From positions 1 to 64,000 of the forward strand of contig NZ_BMYM01000002.1 in the NCBI RefSeq assembly GCF_014652275.1: a stretch of 64,000 bases of DNA. The letters are read 5' to 3'. Source of the stretch: Parahalioglobus pacificus (GTDB lineage Bacteria; Pseudomonadota; Gammaproteobacteria; Pseudomonadales; Halieaceae). The notes under the pieces were generated by a model that had not been told where the DNA came from, did not search any database, and saw nothing but the letters and a program-made list of their open reading frames with translations. The translations under genes and the position numbers were made by a program. Position 1 is the stretch's first letter. Each line of letters opens with the position of its first letter. This document shows, piece after piece, positions 29,057 through 38,043 of the stretch.

Positions 29057-29944
29057 ATGACATGGTTGCAGCTGCGCCTGGACACCCGTCCAGCCTGCGT
29101 AGAACCGCTCGAAAATGCTTTATTGGCCACGGGTGCCGTAGCCGTCACGCTGGAGGACAACGCTGACCAACCTGTGCTAGAGCCAGCCGTGGGCGAAACG
29201 CCCCTCTGGAGCCAAACACGACTCACCGCACTTTACCCCGCCGATAGTGACATGGACCGGGTTCTGGCAGAACTGCCTGAGGACCTGCTGGACGGCAGCA
29301 ATCAGCGCGTGGAAATCCTGGAGGACAAGGACTGGGAGCGGGAGTGGATGCAACACTACCAGCCCATGCAGTTCGGTGAGCGCCTTTGGATTTGTCCCTC
29401 GTGGCTGGAGCCACCAGACCCCGCAGCCGTCAATTTGTTGCTGGATCCGGGCCTGGCCTTTGGCACTGGCACCCACCCCACAACCGCTCTCTGCCTGGAG
29501 GCCTTGGACCGCATATGCCCCGAGGGACTTCAGGTCGCAGACTATGGCTGTGGCTCTGGCATCCTCGCGGTAGCGGCGCTGAAACTCGGGGCAAGAGAGG
29601 CCCTGTGTGTCGATAATGATCCCCAGGCCCTGATGGCAACCGCTGACAATGCGGCGCGCAATGGCATCGCCGACCCTCAGGTAACCGTGGCACTGCCGGG
29701 GGAGTTTGACACCGAGGCGTGGAACGCCCGGTGCGATCTGGTACTGGCTAACATTCTGGCTGGGCCCCTTCTGGCATTGAAGGACACTCTGCTCCCGCTG
29801 ATGAGCCCCGGCGCCACCCTGGTGCTGGCGGGGCTTCTCAACTCCCAGGCTGAAGACATCATCACCCACTACAGGCCTGAATTGGAACTGACGATTGCGG
29901 CTGAGCGCGAGGGCTGGGCCTGCCTGATCGGGCGCAAAAACTGA
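29057..29944 (+). CDS. prmA: Ribosomal protein L11 methyltransferase
   Basis: SAM-dependent trimethylation of L11. The 295 residues have the N-terminal L11-recognition domain (MTWLQLRLDTRPACVEPLE) and a C-terminal Rossmann methyltransferase domain. The SAM motifs are GTGTHPTTALCLEAL, DYGCGSGILAVAALKLGA and DLVLANILAGPL (the NPPY-like loop). It starts 5 bp after accC. An inverted repeat overlaps its stop codon. Confidence 0.97.
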   Translation: MTWLQLRLDTRPACVEPLENALLATGAVAVTLEDNADQPVLEPAVGETPLWSQTRLTALYPADSDMDRVLAELPEDLLDGSNQRVEILEDKDWEREWMQHYQPMQFGERLWICPSWLEPPDPAAVNLLLDPGLAFGTGTHPTTALCLEALDRICPEGLQVADYGCGSGILAVAALKLGAREALCVDNDPQALMATADNAARNGIADPQVTVALPGEFDTEAWNARCDLVLANILAGPLLALKDTLLPLMSPGATLVLAGLLNSQAEDIITHYRPELELTIAAEREGWACLIGRKN

Positions 29945-29957
29945 CGATTTTTTGCGC
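29932..29957 (+). terminator. Possible weak terminator or hairpin after prmA
   Basis: A 9-bp perfect inverted repeat GCGCAAAAA (29932-29940) and TTTTTGCGC (29949-29957) overlaps the prmA stop. The T-tract is inside the 3' arm rather than after it, so termination efficiency is uncertain. Confidence 0.4.
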
Positions 29958-29964
29958 AATCGGC

Positions 29965-29993
29965 TTCAACAGCCGAGGGCGGTCGAGTATGAT
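29965..29993 (+). promoter_or_regulatory. Candidate dusB-fis promoter
   Basis: TTCAAC (29965-29970), a 17-bp spacer and TATGAT (29988-29993), 29 bp before the dusB ATG. dusB-fis operons usually have a strong growth-phase-regulated promoter here. Confidence 0.5.
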
Positions 29994-30022
29994 ACCGCCT
30001 CTTTTTTCAGACCATTTCTACC

Positions 30023-31009
30023 ATGCTGCAGATCGGGCCGTATGCCCTGCCAAACCCTGTAGCGCTGGCCCCTATGGCCGGCGTCACCGACCTGCCGTTT
30101 CGACGCCTGTGCGCCGAACAGGGGGCATGCTTTGTGGTATCAGAAATGGTCACTGCGGATCCTACCCTGAGGGAGTCGCGCAAAACCCTGCTGCGTAGTC
30201 GACACGATGGCGAGGCCGAGCCTCGCTCGGTACAGATTGTGGGCAATGACCCCGCCACCATGGCAGAGGCTGCCCGATACAACGTGGGTCAGGGCGCTCA
30301 GATCATCGACATCAATATGGGTTGCCCGGCAAAAAAAGTCTGCAAGAAAGCGGCGGGCTCTGCGTTGCTGGCCGACGAGGCGCTGGTTGCTCGCATACTG
30401 GATGCGGTTGTCACTGCCGTCGACGTGCCCGTCACCCTGAAAATACGCACTGGCAGTACGCCAGAGGCACGCAATGGCGTTGCCATCGCACGTATTGCGG
30501 AACAAGCGGGCATTCAGGCGCTAGCTGTCCATGGGCGCACTCGCGCCGATAAATTCAATGGCACAGCGGAGTACGACACCATAGCTGCCATTGTCGCGGC
30601 CACCAGCTTTCCCGTTTTCGCCAATGGCGATATCACCAGCCCCGAGCAAGCCGCGCGCGTACGTGATTACACGGGAGCGGCCGGCATCATGATTGGCCGA
30701 GGTGCCCAGGGCCAACCCTGGCTGTGCGGCCAGATCGCCCATTACCTGACACGGGGTGAGCACAAGCCCGCACCCAGTTTGAGTGCGCGCTTCGACATCA
30801 TGCGCGGACACCTGCGCGCACTGCACGATTTTTACGGCGATTTCATGGGCGTGCGCATCGCGCGCAAGCACACGGGATGGTACCTGCAACACCTTCCAGT
30901 GAGTGGTGACTGGCGCAAGCGGTTCAACGCGCTGGGCGAGGCAGACGACCAACTGAACATGATCAACCACATTCAAACCACACTTTTGCACGAGGACATT
31001 GCAGCATGA
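30023..31009 (+). CDS. dusB: tRNA-dihydrouridine synthase B
   Basis: FMN enzyme that reduces specific uridines in tRNA. The 328 residues carry APMAGVTDLPFRRL (FMN site), the catalytic-cysteine motif INMGCPAKKVCKKAAGSALL, and MIGRGAQGQPWL near the C-terminus. Its last 4 nt overlap the fis start (ATGA), the conserved dusB-fis arrangement of gammaproteobacteria. Confidence 0.97.
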   Translation: MLQIGPYALPNPVALAPMAGVTDLPFRRLCAEQGACFVVSEMVTADPTLRESRKTLLRSRHDGEAEPRSVQIVGNDPATMAEAARYNVGQGAQIIDINMGCPAKKVCKKAAGSALLADEALVARILDAVVTAVDVPVTLKIRTGSTPEARNGVAIARIAEQAGIQALAVHGRTRADKFNGTAEYDTIAAIVAATSFPVFANGDITSPEQAARVRDYTGAAGIMIGRGAQGQPWLCGQIAHYLTRGEHKPAPSLSARFDIMRGHLRALHDFYGDFMGVRIARKHTGWYLQHLPVSGDWRKRFNALGEADDQLNMINHIQTTLLHEDIAA

Positions 31010-31326
31010 CCAAGGCTGAAACACTGGCCGAGCACACCGCCGCCAACGATGAGGGTCTTCAGACTCTGCGTCAGGATGTTTCCCCCAACCACCTCAGAGA
31101 CGCAGTTTCAGCGTCTGTTCGTCAATTCCTCGATGAACTGGACGGACAGATGACCACCGATTTCTACGACATGGTGCTGTCGCAAATTGAAGAGCCCCTA
31201 CTGAAAGAAATCATGAACTACACGCGCAACAACCAGACAAAGGCCTCCGTCATGCTGGGCCTGAACCGCGGCACGCTGCGCAAAAAGCTGAAACGCTACG
31301 ACCTGATCGACCCCCGCAACCAGTAA
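31006..31326 (+). CDS. fis: Nucleoid protein Fis
   Basis: DNA-bending factor that activates rRNA promoters and assists site-specific recombination. The 106 residues include an N-terminal beta-hairpin region and a C-terminal helix-turn-helix (NNQTKASVMLGLNRGTLRKKL). The N-terminal 20 residues are longer than or different from E. coli Fis (98 residues). It is translationally coupled to dusB. The rRNA promoters at the left end of this window are plausible targets. Confidence 0.95.
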   Translation: MTKAETLAEHTAANDEGLQTLRQDVSPNHLRDAVSASVRQFLDELDGQMTTDFYDMVLSQIEEPLLKEIMNYTRNNQTKASVMLGLNRGTLRKKLKRYDLIDPRNQ

Positions 31327-31341
31327 GGAACGTCCCGCGCA

Positions 31342-32916
31342 ATGAACGACATCAATCTCGTACCGGTAAAGCGGGCGCTGATCAGCGTCTCTGATAAAAC
31401 CGGCATCGTAGAATTCGCCCGCCAGCTCACAAACCTGGGTGTGGAACTGCTCTCCACCGGCGGCACGTACCGGTTACTCAAAGACAATGACCTGGCCGTG
31501 ACCGAAGTCTCCGACTATACGGGCTTCCCGGAAATGATGGACGGGCGGGTAAAAACCCTGCACCCCAAAGTGCACGGCGGCATTCTCGGCCGTCGGGGCC
31601 AGGACGATGAAGTGATGGCCGAGCATCAGATCGACGCCATTGATATGGTTGTGGTGAACCTCTACCCCTTTGAAGCCACGGTCGCCAAACCAGACTGCAC
31701 GCTGGAAGACGCGGTTGATAACATCGATATCGGTGGGCCCACCATGGTGCGCGCAGCGGCCAAGAACCACCGCTTTGTGAACATTGTGGTGAATGCCGAC
31801 GATTACAGCGCCATCATCGATGAAATGAGCAGCAATGCCGGCGCTACCAGCCTGGCGACGCGTTTCGACCTTGCCATCAAGGCCTACGAGCACACGGCAG
31901 CCTACGACGGCGCCATTGCCAATTACTTTGGCCGACAGGTTCCCGGTGGCTCTGACGACTTCCCCCGTACCTTCAACACGCAGTTCCACAAGACACAGGA
32001 AATGCGCTACGGCGAGAATCCTCACCAGAAGGCGGCGTTCTATGTGGAAGCGACTCCGGCGGAGGCTGGTATTGCTACTGCGACCCAGCTCCAGGGTAAA
32101 GAACTGTCTTACAACAACGTTGCCGATACAGACGCCGCGCTGGAGTGTGTGAAGAACTTTGACGCGCCCGCCTGTGTGATCGTCAAGCACGCAAACCCTT
32201 GCGGCGTGGCTGTGGCCGAGACGATTGGCAAGGCTTACGATCTGGCTTTTGAAACCGACCCGGAGTCTGCCTTTGGCGGCATTATCGCGTTCAACCGGGA
32301 ACTGGATGCGGCCACCGCGATGGCGATTGTCGAGCGCCAGTTTGTGGAGGTCATTATCGCACCCAGCGTGAGCGCTGAAGCACAGGCTGCGGTGGCAGAG
32401 AAAAAAAACGTGCGCCTGTTGGCCTGTGGAGAGTGGGGCCTCGGTATGCCGGCAATGGACTACAAGCGGGTCAATGGTGGATTGCTGGTACAGGACCGCG
32501 ACCTGGGAATGGTCAACCGCGAAGACCTGAAGGTAGTCACCAAAATAGCGCCCACCGATGAGCAGTGGAACGACCTGCTGTTTGCATGGAAAGTCGCGAA
32601 GTTCGTTAAATCCAATGCCATCATTTACGCGAGCGGCGGCCAGACTGTTGGCGTCGGCGCGGGGCAAATGAGTCGGGTAAATTCCGCTCGTATAGCGGCC
32701 ATCAAAGCCGAGCACGCAGGACTGGCTGTTCGCGGCTCGGTCATGGCCTCTGATGCCTTCTTCCCCTTCCGCGACGGCATCGACAGCGCCGGTGAGCGCG
32801 GCATTGCTGCGGTGATCCAGCCCGGCGGCTCTATTCGCGATGACGAGGTCATCGCCGCAGCCGACGAGCACGGCATGGCGATGGTGTTCACCGGTATGAG
32901 GCACTTCAGGCACTGA
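31342..32916 (+). CDS. purH: Bifunctional AICAR transformylase/IMP cyclohydrolase
   Basis: Last two steps of IMP synthesis. The 524 residues have an N-terminal IMP cyclohydrolase domain ([45 protein letters not shown]). The C-terminal transformylase has the catalytic Lys-His in [10 protein letters not shown], and FFPFRDGID. It is complete, ending with MRHFRH at 32916. In many gammaproteobacteria purD follows immediately; here a 5-kb recombinase module separates the two. Confidence 0.98.
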   Translation: MNDINLVPVKRALISVSDKTGIVEFARQLTNLGVELLSTGGTYRLLKDNDLAVTEVSDYTGFPEMMDGRVKTLHPKVHGGILGRRGQDDEVMAEHQIDAIDMVVVNLYPFEATVAKPDCTLEDAVDNIDIGGPTMVRAAAKNHRFVNIVVNADDYSAIIDEMSSNAGATSLATRFDLAIKAYEHTAAYDGAIANYFGRQVPGGSDDFPRTFNTQFHKTQEMRYGENPHQKAAFYVEATPAEAGIATATQLQGKELSYNNVADTDAALECVKNFDAPACVIVKHANPCGVAVAETIGKAYDLAFETDPESAFGGIIAFNRELDAATAMAIVERQFVEVIIAPSVSAEAQAAVAEKKNVRLLACGEWGLGMPAMDYKRVNGGLLVQDRDLGMVNREDLKVVTKIAPTDEQWNDLLFAWKVAKFVKSNAIIYASGGQTVGVGAGQMSRVNSARIAAIKAEHAGLAVRGSVMASDAFFPFRDGIDSAGERGIAAVIQPGGSIRDDEVIAAADEHGMAMVFTGMRHFRH

Positions 32917-32931
32917 TATGATTAGCGCTTG

Positions 32932-32958
32932 AATAAGTGATACATGCTGATAGCATGT
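32932..32958. repeat. Left end of the recombinase module: direct repeat copy 1 and palindrome
   Basis: AAGTGATACATG at 32935-32946 recurs exactly at 37988-37999, in the same orientation. It overlaps a perfect 7-bp inverted repeat ACATGCT-GAT-AGCATGT (32942-32958). The site lies 18 bp after the purH stop and just before ginA. It could be an attachment/recombinase-binding site, or an operator for the gin genes. Confidence 0.6.
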
Positions 32959-32962
32959 CGTC

Positions 32963-34120
32963 ATGGATCTGTTTTTCAGTACAGAGAAGTTCAAGCTCAA
33001 CGGTCAAAGCTACACAGACTTCCCAATCCTTGTCTCAGATAAAGGGTGTATTGTCAGTGAGGCTCTCGACTTCTGCATCAGCCATCTGATTAAGCGGGGG
33101 AGGATCGGGTCCAAAAAATCTTGGGGGACCTACGGTCAGTACCTGTATCAATTCTTCGGGTGGTGCGAGGCCAACGCCATTGATTGGCGAGACGTTGGCA
33201 ATGATCGCGAAGCCACCATTCTTGCCGAGTTTCGAGATTGGAACCTGAGCGAAGAGGGTGGGAGCCTAGCAGCGGGAACAGTCAACGCTCGGCTGCGGCT
33301 GCTATGTGCATTCTATCGCCATGCAGCAAATAAGGGCTGGGTTACGTCTGTCCCATATGGCATGGATACGATCACCGTGAGGGAGCCTAAGGGGTTCCTT
33401 GCCCATGTCGATGCCAGTGGGGGAAAGCGAGTATCACCAGATGTGATGCTGAAGACGCCCAGAACCGTGATCCGCGTGCTAACCAAACATCAATCTCTGG
33501 ATCTGCTGAACGCCATCAAAAATCCGACGCACAGGCTGATGGTGAGATTGGGGCTGACAACCGGACTTCGCCGCGAGGAACTGGCAACTTTTCCGCTGAA
33601 GTATGTAATCAACCCTGTTACTTACACAAAGCATCGCTCATTCATCCGTGTCAATCTTGATCCGAGGGACATGGTGATCAAACTCAACCAGCCACGGGGT
33701 ATCGATGTACCGCGGACGGTGATGGAAGACCTCTGGCAATACGTGATCCATGAACGGCACCAGCTGGAGAACCTATCGGGACAGGCTCAACCGACGCTCT
33801 TTCTAACGGAGGACGGCCTGCCCTATGCCAACGACGGAGCAGCGTTCCTAGGCATTGTGAAGCGGGCTGGCGAGATTGCTGGCATCACCTACGTCAACGT
33901 CCATGTCTTGCGGCATACCTATGCGACGCACTCGCTTTACGCGATGATGAAATCAAAGGCCCAGACTCACGCGCTAATTTATGTGCGCGACCGACTGGGC
34001 CATGCCTCAGTGACCACTACCGAGAAGTATCTGCACTGCTTCTCAGAGCTCGAGGATGCGCTGATGAACGATTATCAGAACGAGATCGATGTCATCAGCC
34101 AGGAAGTTGCAGGTGGCTAA
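32963..34120 (+). CDS. ginA: Tyrosine recombinase GinA (first of three)
   Basis: Site-specific recombinase of 385 residues with an N-terminal SAM-like DNA-binding domain (about 40-150) and a C-terminal catalytic domain. All catalytic landmarks are present: Arg203 in TTGLRREEL, a lysine in the beta-hairpin region (VIKLNQPRG), H314-V-L-R317, His347 in RLGHASV, and nucleophile Tyr356 in TEKYLH. It is the first of four overlapping genes between purH and purD. Order, sizes and the fourth gene match the ginABCD operon of GInt genomic islands as I recall them from the literature. The symbol is assigned on that basis. The ATG at 32963 has no strong Shine-Dalgarno. Confidence 0.85.
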   Translation: MDLFFSTEKFKLNGQSYTDFPILVSDKGCIVSEALDFCISHLIKRGRIGSKKSWGTYGQYLYQFFGWCEANAIDWRDVGNDREATILAEFRDWNLSEEGGSLAAGTVNARLRLLCAFYRHAANKGWVTSVPYGMDTITVREPKGFLAHVDASGGKRVSPDVMLKTPRTVIRVLTKHQSLDLLNAIKNPTHRLMVRLGLTTGLRREELATFPLKYVINPVTYTKHRSFIRVNLDPRDMVIKLNQPRGIDVPRTVMEDLWQYVIHERHQLENLSGQAQPTLFLTEDGLPYANDGAAFLGIVKRAGEIAGITYVNVHVLRHTYATHSLYAMMKSKAQTHALIYVRDRLGHASVTTTEKYLHCFSELEDALMNDYQNEIDVISQEVAGG

Positions 34121-35723
34121 GAAATCCTTGCGCTCATCCGCCTCGCGACCATCAAAGGCGGGAGACGAGCATACGCTAGACTTAACCTCCCTGCCGCCGG
34201 CGGAGACGATTGTGCGCTTGCCTAAGCACGCAGGCAACAGACGCAATCTTGACTTCGCCAAGCACTACGGAAAAGGCTGCGATGTGGTGGTGTATGCCTG
34301 TCAGCGTACGCTGGAACGCATGGCTAGCAGCAGCGCAAAAAGCGCCGGAAAGACACTCAGCCCTACCACCATTAGCACCTATTTTGGCGATGGTCTGTCC
34401 GCCTTTCTCCCACACTGTGCGACGATGGCTGCCGCGTTGGAGCGCGATCTACGGCTTGACGATATTGACCGCGGCCTGATCGATCACTTCATTGCCAAGC
34501 TGAGGCAATCGGGAGAGCGGTCAAGTCAGAAACAAAGGTACTCGGCTACAAAACCAGTGCTGGTCGCTTTAGGGCAGTCAGGCTGGATTGCACAGGATAT
34601 TTTTCCGCGCAACCCCTTCCCAAACTACAACCGAGGCACGGCCGGTCAGCGCGCTCTCAGCGAGCCCGAACGTAAAGCCGTCCTGAAGGCCCTCAAAGTG
34701 GATATGCGGGACATCATTAAAGGCAGCGGCCTACTGACACGTGGAGAACTGAGCGTCTGCCTGCTGGCAATTGCGGCCCGTACAGGCATCAACCCCACGC
34801 CTGCGCTAGAGCTGATCACCGATTGCCTGCAGCCTCACCCTCTCAAAGCTGATCGGTATGTCCTGGTGAGCTATAAGCGGCGGGGAAATGCTACCCACAT
34901 CCAGAGCCTACGCCGCTCGGCTGATATCGAGACTATGGTGACGGCGCTGCCCGATGTGGCGCGGATCATCGATCTAGTCCGTAAACGCAATAGCGAGCTG
35001 CGAAAGCAGAGTAGCCACTATGCGTCAACGTTGTTTGTCTATGAGTCGAGTAACGGTACAGGCATCGAGACGATACTGCGACTGAACCAGGAGACACTAC
35101 GCGCGGGAATCAAAGCATTCTGCCAACGCCATGACCTGCATGATGCTGACAAAAAACCGCTGGCGCTAAACCTCTCTCGCCTACGCAAGACTTTTGAGAA
35201 CCGCTTGTTTTCGCTATCCGGACAAGATCCTTTCCTGACGGCGAAGCTCGGTGGGCATACCCCAAAGGTCTCCAACGACTACTACCTAGAGGCCCCAGAA
35301 ACGGCCGAACGCGATTGGCACTTGATGGGCGAGATTCGCACAGAACAGTTGCTGGGCAAAGTCTCTACGCTTCCGAACAAGAATACGCCAGTGGCCAAGT
35401 GCCGGGACACGCTGATGGGCGACCTTGCGCCAAAGAATGGCAAGCATTGCCAGAAGTTTCTGGCCTGCTTTCGCTGCAAGTCCTTCGTCGTGACCGGCGA
35501 GGATTTGTATCGGGTTTTCAGCCTTTACTGGATGCTGGTCGGCATGCGACGGCGGATGGGAGGCAGCGCCTGGAAGCGCGTCTACGGTCACATCATCCGC
35601 ATCATCGACCAGGACATCGCTACTCAATTTGACGATGAAATCGTGGCCATTCAGCGTCAACGCGCCAAGGCTGATCCGCACCCCTTCTGGCGAGATCCAG
35701 AGCTTCTGGAGATCATCACATGA
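34089..35723 (+). CDS. ginB: Tyrosine recombinase homologue GinB with altered catalytic residues
   Basis: 544-residue integrase-like protein. The ATG at 34089 overlaps ginA by 32 nt; an in-frame GTG at 34113, 6 nt after AGGAAG, is an attractive alternative. The catalytic fold is recognisable, with His390 in LGGHTPK and nucleophile Tyr399 (NDYYLE). However, the first catalytic Arg is Asn235 (RTGIN where TGIR is usual) and the HxxR box reads S363-R-L-R366. The C-terminal extension has a cysteine cluster (AKCRD...KHCQKFLACFRCKSF) that may bind zinc. It probably works in a complex with the other two recombinases. Confidence 0.85.
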   Translation: MSSARKLQVAKKSLRSSASRPSKAGDEHTLDLTSLPPAETIVRLPKHAGNRRNLDFAKHYGKGCDVVVYACQRTLERMASSSAKSAGKTLSPTTISTYFGDGLSAFLPHCATMAAALERDLRLDDIDRGLIDHFIAKLRQSGERSSQKQRYSATKPVLVALGQSGWIAQDIFPRNPFPNYNRGTAGQRALSEPERKAVLKALKVDMRDIIKGSGLLTRGELSVCLLAIAARTGINPTPALELITDCLQPHPLKADRYVLVSYKRRGNATHIQSLRRSADIETMVTALPDVARIIDLVRKRNSELRKQSSHYASTLFVYESSNGTGIETILRLNQETLRAGIKAFCQRHDLHDADKKPLALNLSRLRKTFENRLFSLSGQDPFLTAKLGGHTPKVSNDYYLEAPETAERDWHLMGEIRTEQLLGKVSTLPNKNTPVAKCRDTLMGDLAPKNGKHCQKFLACFRCKSFVVTGEDLYRVFSLYWMLVGMRRRMGGSAWKRVYGHIIRIIDQDIATQFDDEIVAIQRQRAKADPHPFWRDPELLEIIT

Positions 35724-37576
35724 ATGAAACTGCCTTCTTGACCGAGCAGCTGATGGCCCTTAGAAGCGCTGAGGGCGGTGAGCCTGCCGCCAGTGCAGTC
35801 ATCACTGGTATGCGTCTAGATGGCGGCAGCTATCACGTCCTGAGCCGCTATGAGGATTCGGTCTGGATACTGCCCGACAGCCTTTTTGCCGCAGGCATAG
35901 GCGACGGTAAAAAAAAGCTGAACTTCGAGCGAGTGCCAGGTGCCTTCCGACCGACAATGCGGGCCTGCGTGGCACGCTACATGCTCGTGGGTATTGAGGG
36001 GCGCGCTAGACCTCGAGGAGGGACGATTCGCAACTTTTTCCGTAACGCGTGCTCCTTCCTAAGATGGCTCGATAAGCGAGGCATTACGAATCTGAACGGT
36101 GTTTCCTCACTGCTCGCACAACAGTACGTAGACTACTGTCGTTCGCTCAAAAGCCCCAATGGCAAGCCGTTGTCGGCCACGACATTGGATGCACAATTCC
36201 GTGCCTTAGAAACCCTGCACATCCTGAGCGGACACACCGCCGACTCAATGCAACATCCTTGGCCGGAGTCTTCGGGAAATCATCTGGCTGGGCTGACGGG
36301 GCATGACGATCCCCGACGTCAAGAGGCGAAGACTGCGGTCATTCCAGATGACGTGTTGGGGCCTTTGTTTCAAGCGTGCGTGGAGTATCTGGACAGGGCA
36401 GATGAGATTCTCACCTGGCACGAGCAGATTACGGTCTGGCAAACACAGGGGTGGAGTAGCAATCAAATCAGCAGTCGACTTAAGCCGACCGGCTGGACGC
36501 AGGGTGCAGTCAAAAGCGCGCTGCGAGATCTGCAGTCGGCCAGCATGGTCATCGTCCTGGTCACCAGCGGTATTCGCGTCTCGGAACTCTGCTCACTGGA
36601 AACCGGCTGCGCCTATTCCTCGGTCGGAGAGCATGGCGACCGTTTGCATTGGATGCGGGGCATCAGCTACAAAACGGCCGCTGGTGCCTGCGAGTGGCTT
36701 GTTGCTGGGCTGACCCACCGGGCGATTGCCGTGGCTGAGCGAGTAGCCGAACCGTTGCAGGCCCGGGTCATGGCGTCGGTTGAGGCATTGCGCACCGAAG
36801 ACCCGAACGACCCTGAAGTCACGCGGTTGAGCGAGCACACCAAGCGCCTGTTCTTGGGTGTTGCTCAAAGGCTTAACAACCGAATCGAGACGCTGTCTAG
36901 CCAGGCGGTGCTCACACGGATCAATGCGTTTGCGACCAAACGTAACCTTAACTGGCATTTTGCGCCTCACCAGTTTCGGCGCACGTTTGCGGTGTATGCG
37001 GCGCACAGCGCATTTGGTGATCTGCGGTATCTGCGCGATCACTTGAAGCATTGGTCGTTGGACATGACAACACTGTACGCGATGAATCGTAAGCAAGACG
37101 CGGAACTCTACGATGCGCTGGCGACGGCAGCCTTAGGGATCAAGACTGACTTGCTCGAACACTGGCTGGAACCCGATGCGATTCTCACAGGCGGCGCCTC
37201 GGATCAGCTCCGGGCCTTCCGTGCCAAAAGCCAATCCGTGAAGACTGAGCAAGGCCGCGCAGAGATGGCACGATCTATCAGCCCACTGGTGAATATCCGC
37301 GCGACAGGCGTAGCCTGGTGTACGGCAGATACAGGTGGCTGCAACGGCGGCCAGGGTTTTGAAAAAACCCGCTGTGGCGACTGTGGCAATGCAATCATTG
37401 ATGCGTCCCGAAAGCACATCTGGCAGGGTATTTATGCTCAACAACTCGAATTGCGGGAGTTGCCCGAGATTGGGCCGGCCGGTCAGGAGCGCGTCGAACG
37501 TGACATACAGAAATGCCGGAAGGTCTTGATAGGCCTCGGCGCGACAGGAGAGGAGCTTGATGATGTCGGAACCTGA
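35720..37576 (+). CDS. ginC: Tyrosine recombinase GinC (third of three)
   Basis: 618-residue recombinase starting 4 nt inside ginB (ATGA overlap). A long N-terminal domain (about 1-210) precedes the catalytic domain. Arg286 (TSGIRVSEL), H417-Q-F-R420, His444 (LKHWSLD) and nucleophile Tyr453 (TTLYA) are all present. After the catalytic domain, four cysteines (534, 541, 552, 555; CGDC at the end) look like a zinc knuckle. GinA, GinB and GinC share little visible sequence outside the catalytic core, so they are old paralogues, not recent duplicates. Confidence 0.85.
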   Translation: MNETAFLTEQLMALRSAEGGEPAASAVITGMRLDGGSYHVLSRYEDSVWILPDSLFAAGIGDGKKKLNFERVPGAFRPTMRACVARYMLVGIEGRARPRGGTIRNFFRNACSFLRWLDKRGITNLNGVSSLLAQQYVDYCRSLKSPNGKPLSATTLDAQFRALETLHILSGHTADSMQHPWPESSGNHLAGLTGHDDPRRQEAKTAVIPDDVLGPLFQACVEYLDRADEILTWHEQITVWQTQGWSSNQISSRLKPTGWTQGAVKSALRDLQSASMVIVLVTSGIRVSELCSLETGCAYSSVGEHGDRLHWMRGISYKTAAGACEWLVAGLTHRAIAVAERVAEPLQARVMASVEALRTEDPNDPEVTRLSEHTKRLFLGVAQRLNNRIETLSSQAVLTRINAFATKRNLNWHFAPHQFRRTFAVYAAHSAFGDLRYLRDHLKHWSLDMTTLYAMNRKQDAELYDALATAALGIKTDLLEHWLEPDAILTGGASDQLRAFRAKSQSVKTEQGRAEMARSISPLVNIRATGVAWCTADTGGCNGGQGFEKTRCGDCGNAIIDASRKHIWQGIYAQQLELRELPEIGPAGQERVERDIQKCRKVLIGLGATGEELDDVGT

Positions 37577-38000
37577 AACTACGGCACCAACTCGCGGCGA
37601 GTTGACAGCCAAGGCGATAAGGCAGGCCATACAACGTATCGAGAAGGGCCGACCTAAGGTGATCAATGCGGGGCGCAAGCTGAGTATCGCATCCGTAGCT
37701 GAAGAGGCGGGGGTTAGTCGTGCTACGATCCACAACAATCACCCTGGTTTGGCTGAGCGCATCCGAGAGGCGGGTAACAGAGCCGTCAGGGCGCAGCGAG
37801 ACGAGAAGAATGCGGCCCTGCGTAATCTCAGGGCGAAGTACACAGAGCTGCGGCAGGAGCACATCCGCACGCGTGAACTGAATCGCGAAATGGCATCTGA
37901 GATGGCCACGCTGGAGGTCGAAAACCGGCGATTGCAATCCATTGCAGAGAGCAAGAAAGTGATCGTTTTTCCCTCAAAAAACACAAAAAGTGATACATGA
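37560..38000 (+). CDS. ginD: Small HTH/coiled-coil protein GinD
   Basis: About 146 residues. It contains a helix-turn-helix (SIASVAEEAGVSRATIHN, about 42-60) followed by a long charged coiled coil (about 65-130). ATG codons at 37560 and 37563 both follow AGGAG (37551-37555), and the start overlaps ginC by up to 17 nt. The architecture recalls the small fourth protein of GInts and TnpC of Tn554-like elements (DUF6262-like). Its last codons lie inside the second copy of the 12-bp direct repeat. Predicted role: recombination cofactor. Confidence 0.8.
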   Translation: MMSEPETTAPTRGELTAKAIRQAIQRIEKGRPKVINAGRKLSIASVAEEAGVSRATIHNNHPGLAERIREAGNRAVRAQRDEKNAALRNLRAKYTELRQEHIRTRELNREMASEMATLEVENRRLQSIAESKKVIVFPSKNTKSDT

Positions 38001-38043
38001 AACAATGTTTAATGAAATCAGATACTTATCTAATAGTATCATG
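37988..38043. repeat. Right end of the recombinase module: direct repeat copy 2 and palindrome
   Basis: Copy 2 of AAGTGATACATG (37988-37999) overlaps the ginD stop. About 20 bp further is an inverted repeat GATACT-TATCTAAT-AGTATC (38021-38040), that is, 6-bp arms around an 8-bp spacer, the geometry of a tyrosine-recombinase core site. AGTATCATG at its right side is a near inverse of the GATACATG in the repeats. The segment 38000-38050 is AT-rich, as described for GInt 3' ends. It lies 20 bp before purD. Confidence 0.6.

Noticed and set aside
31474-33000. 508-codon open frame on the minus strand opposite purH
   Set aside because: It mirrors a conserved, full-length purH; its translation has no recognisable domain, and long antisense frames are expected in GC-rich coding sequence with this codon bias.
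32963-38000. Interpretation as a Tn554-type transposon or a simple RIT (recombinase-in-trio) element
   Set aside because: As I recall, Tn554 has two recombinases plus TnpC, and RIT elements have three recombinases without this fourth HTH protein. Three different recombinases followed by a GinD-like gene fits a GInt better; the alternatives remain possible until searched.
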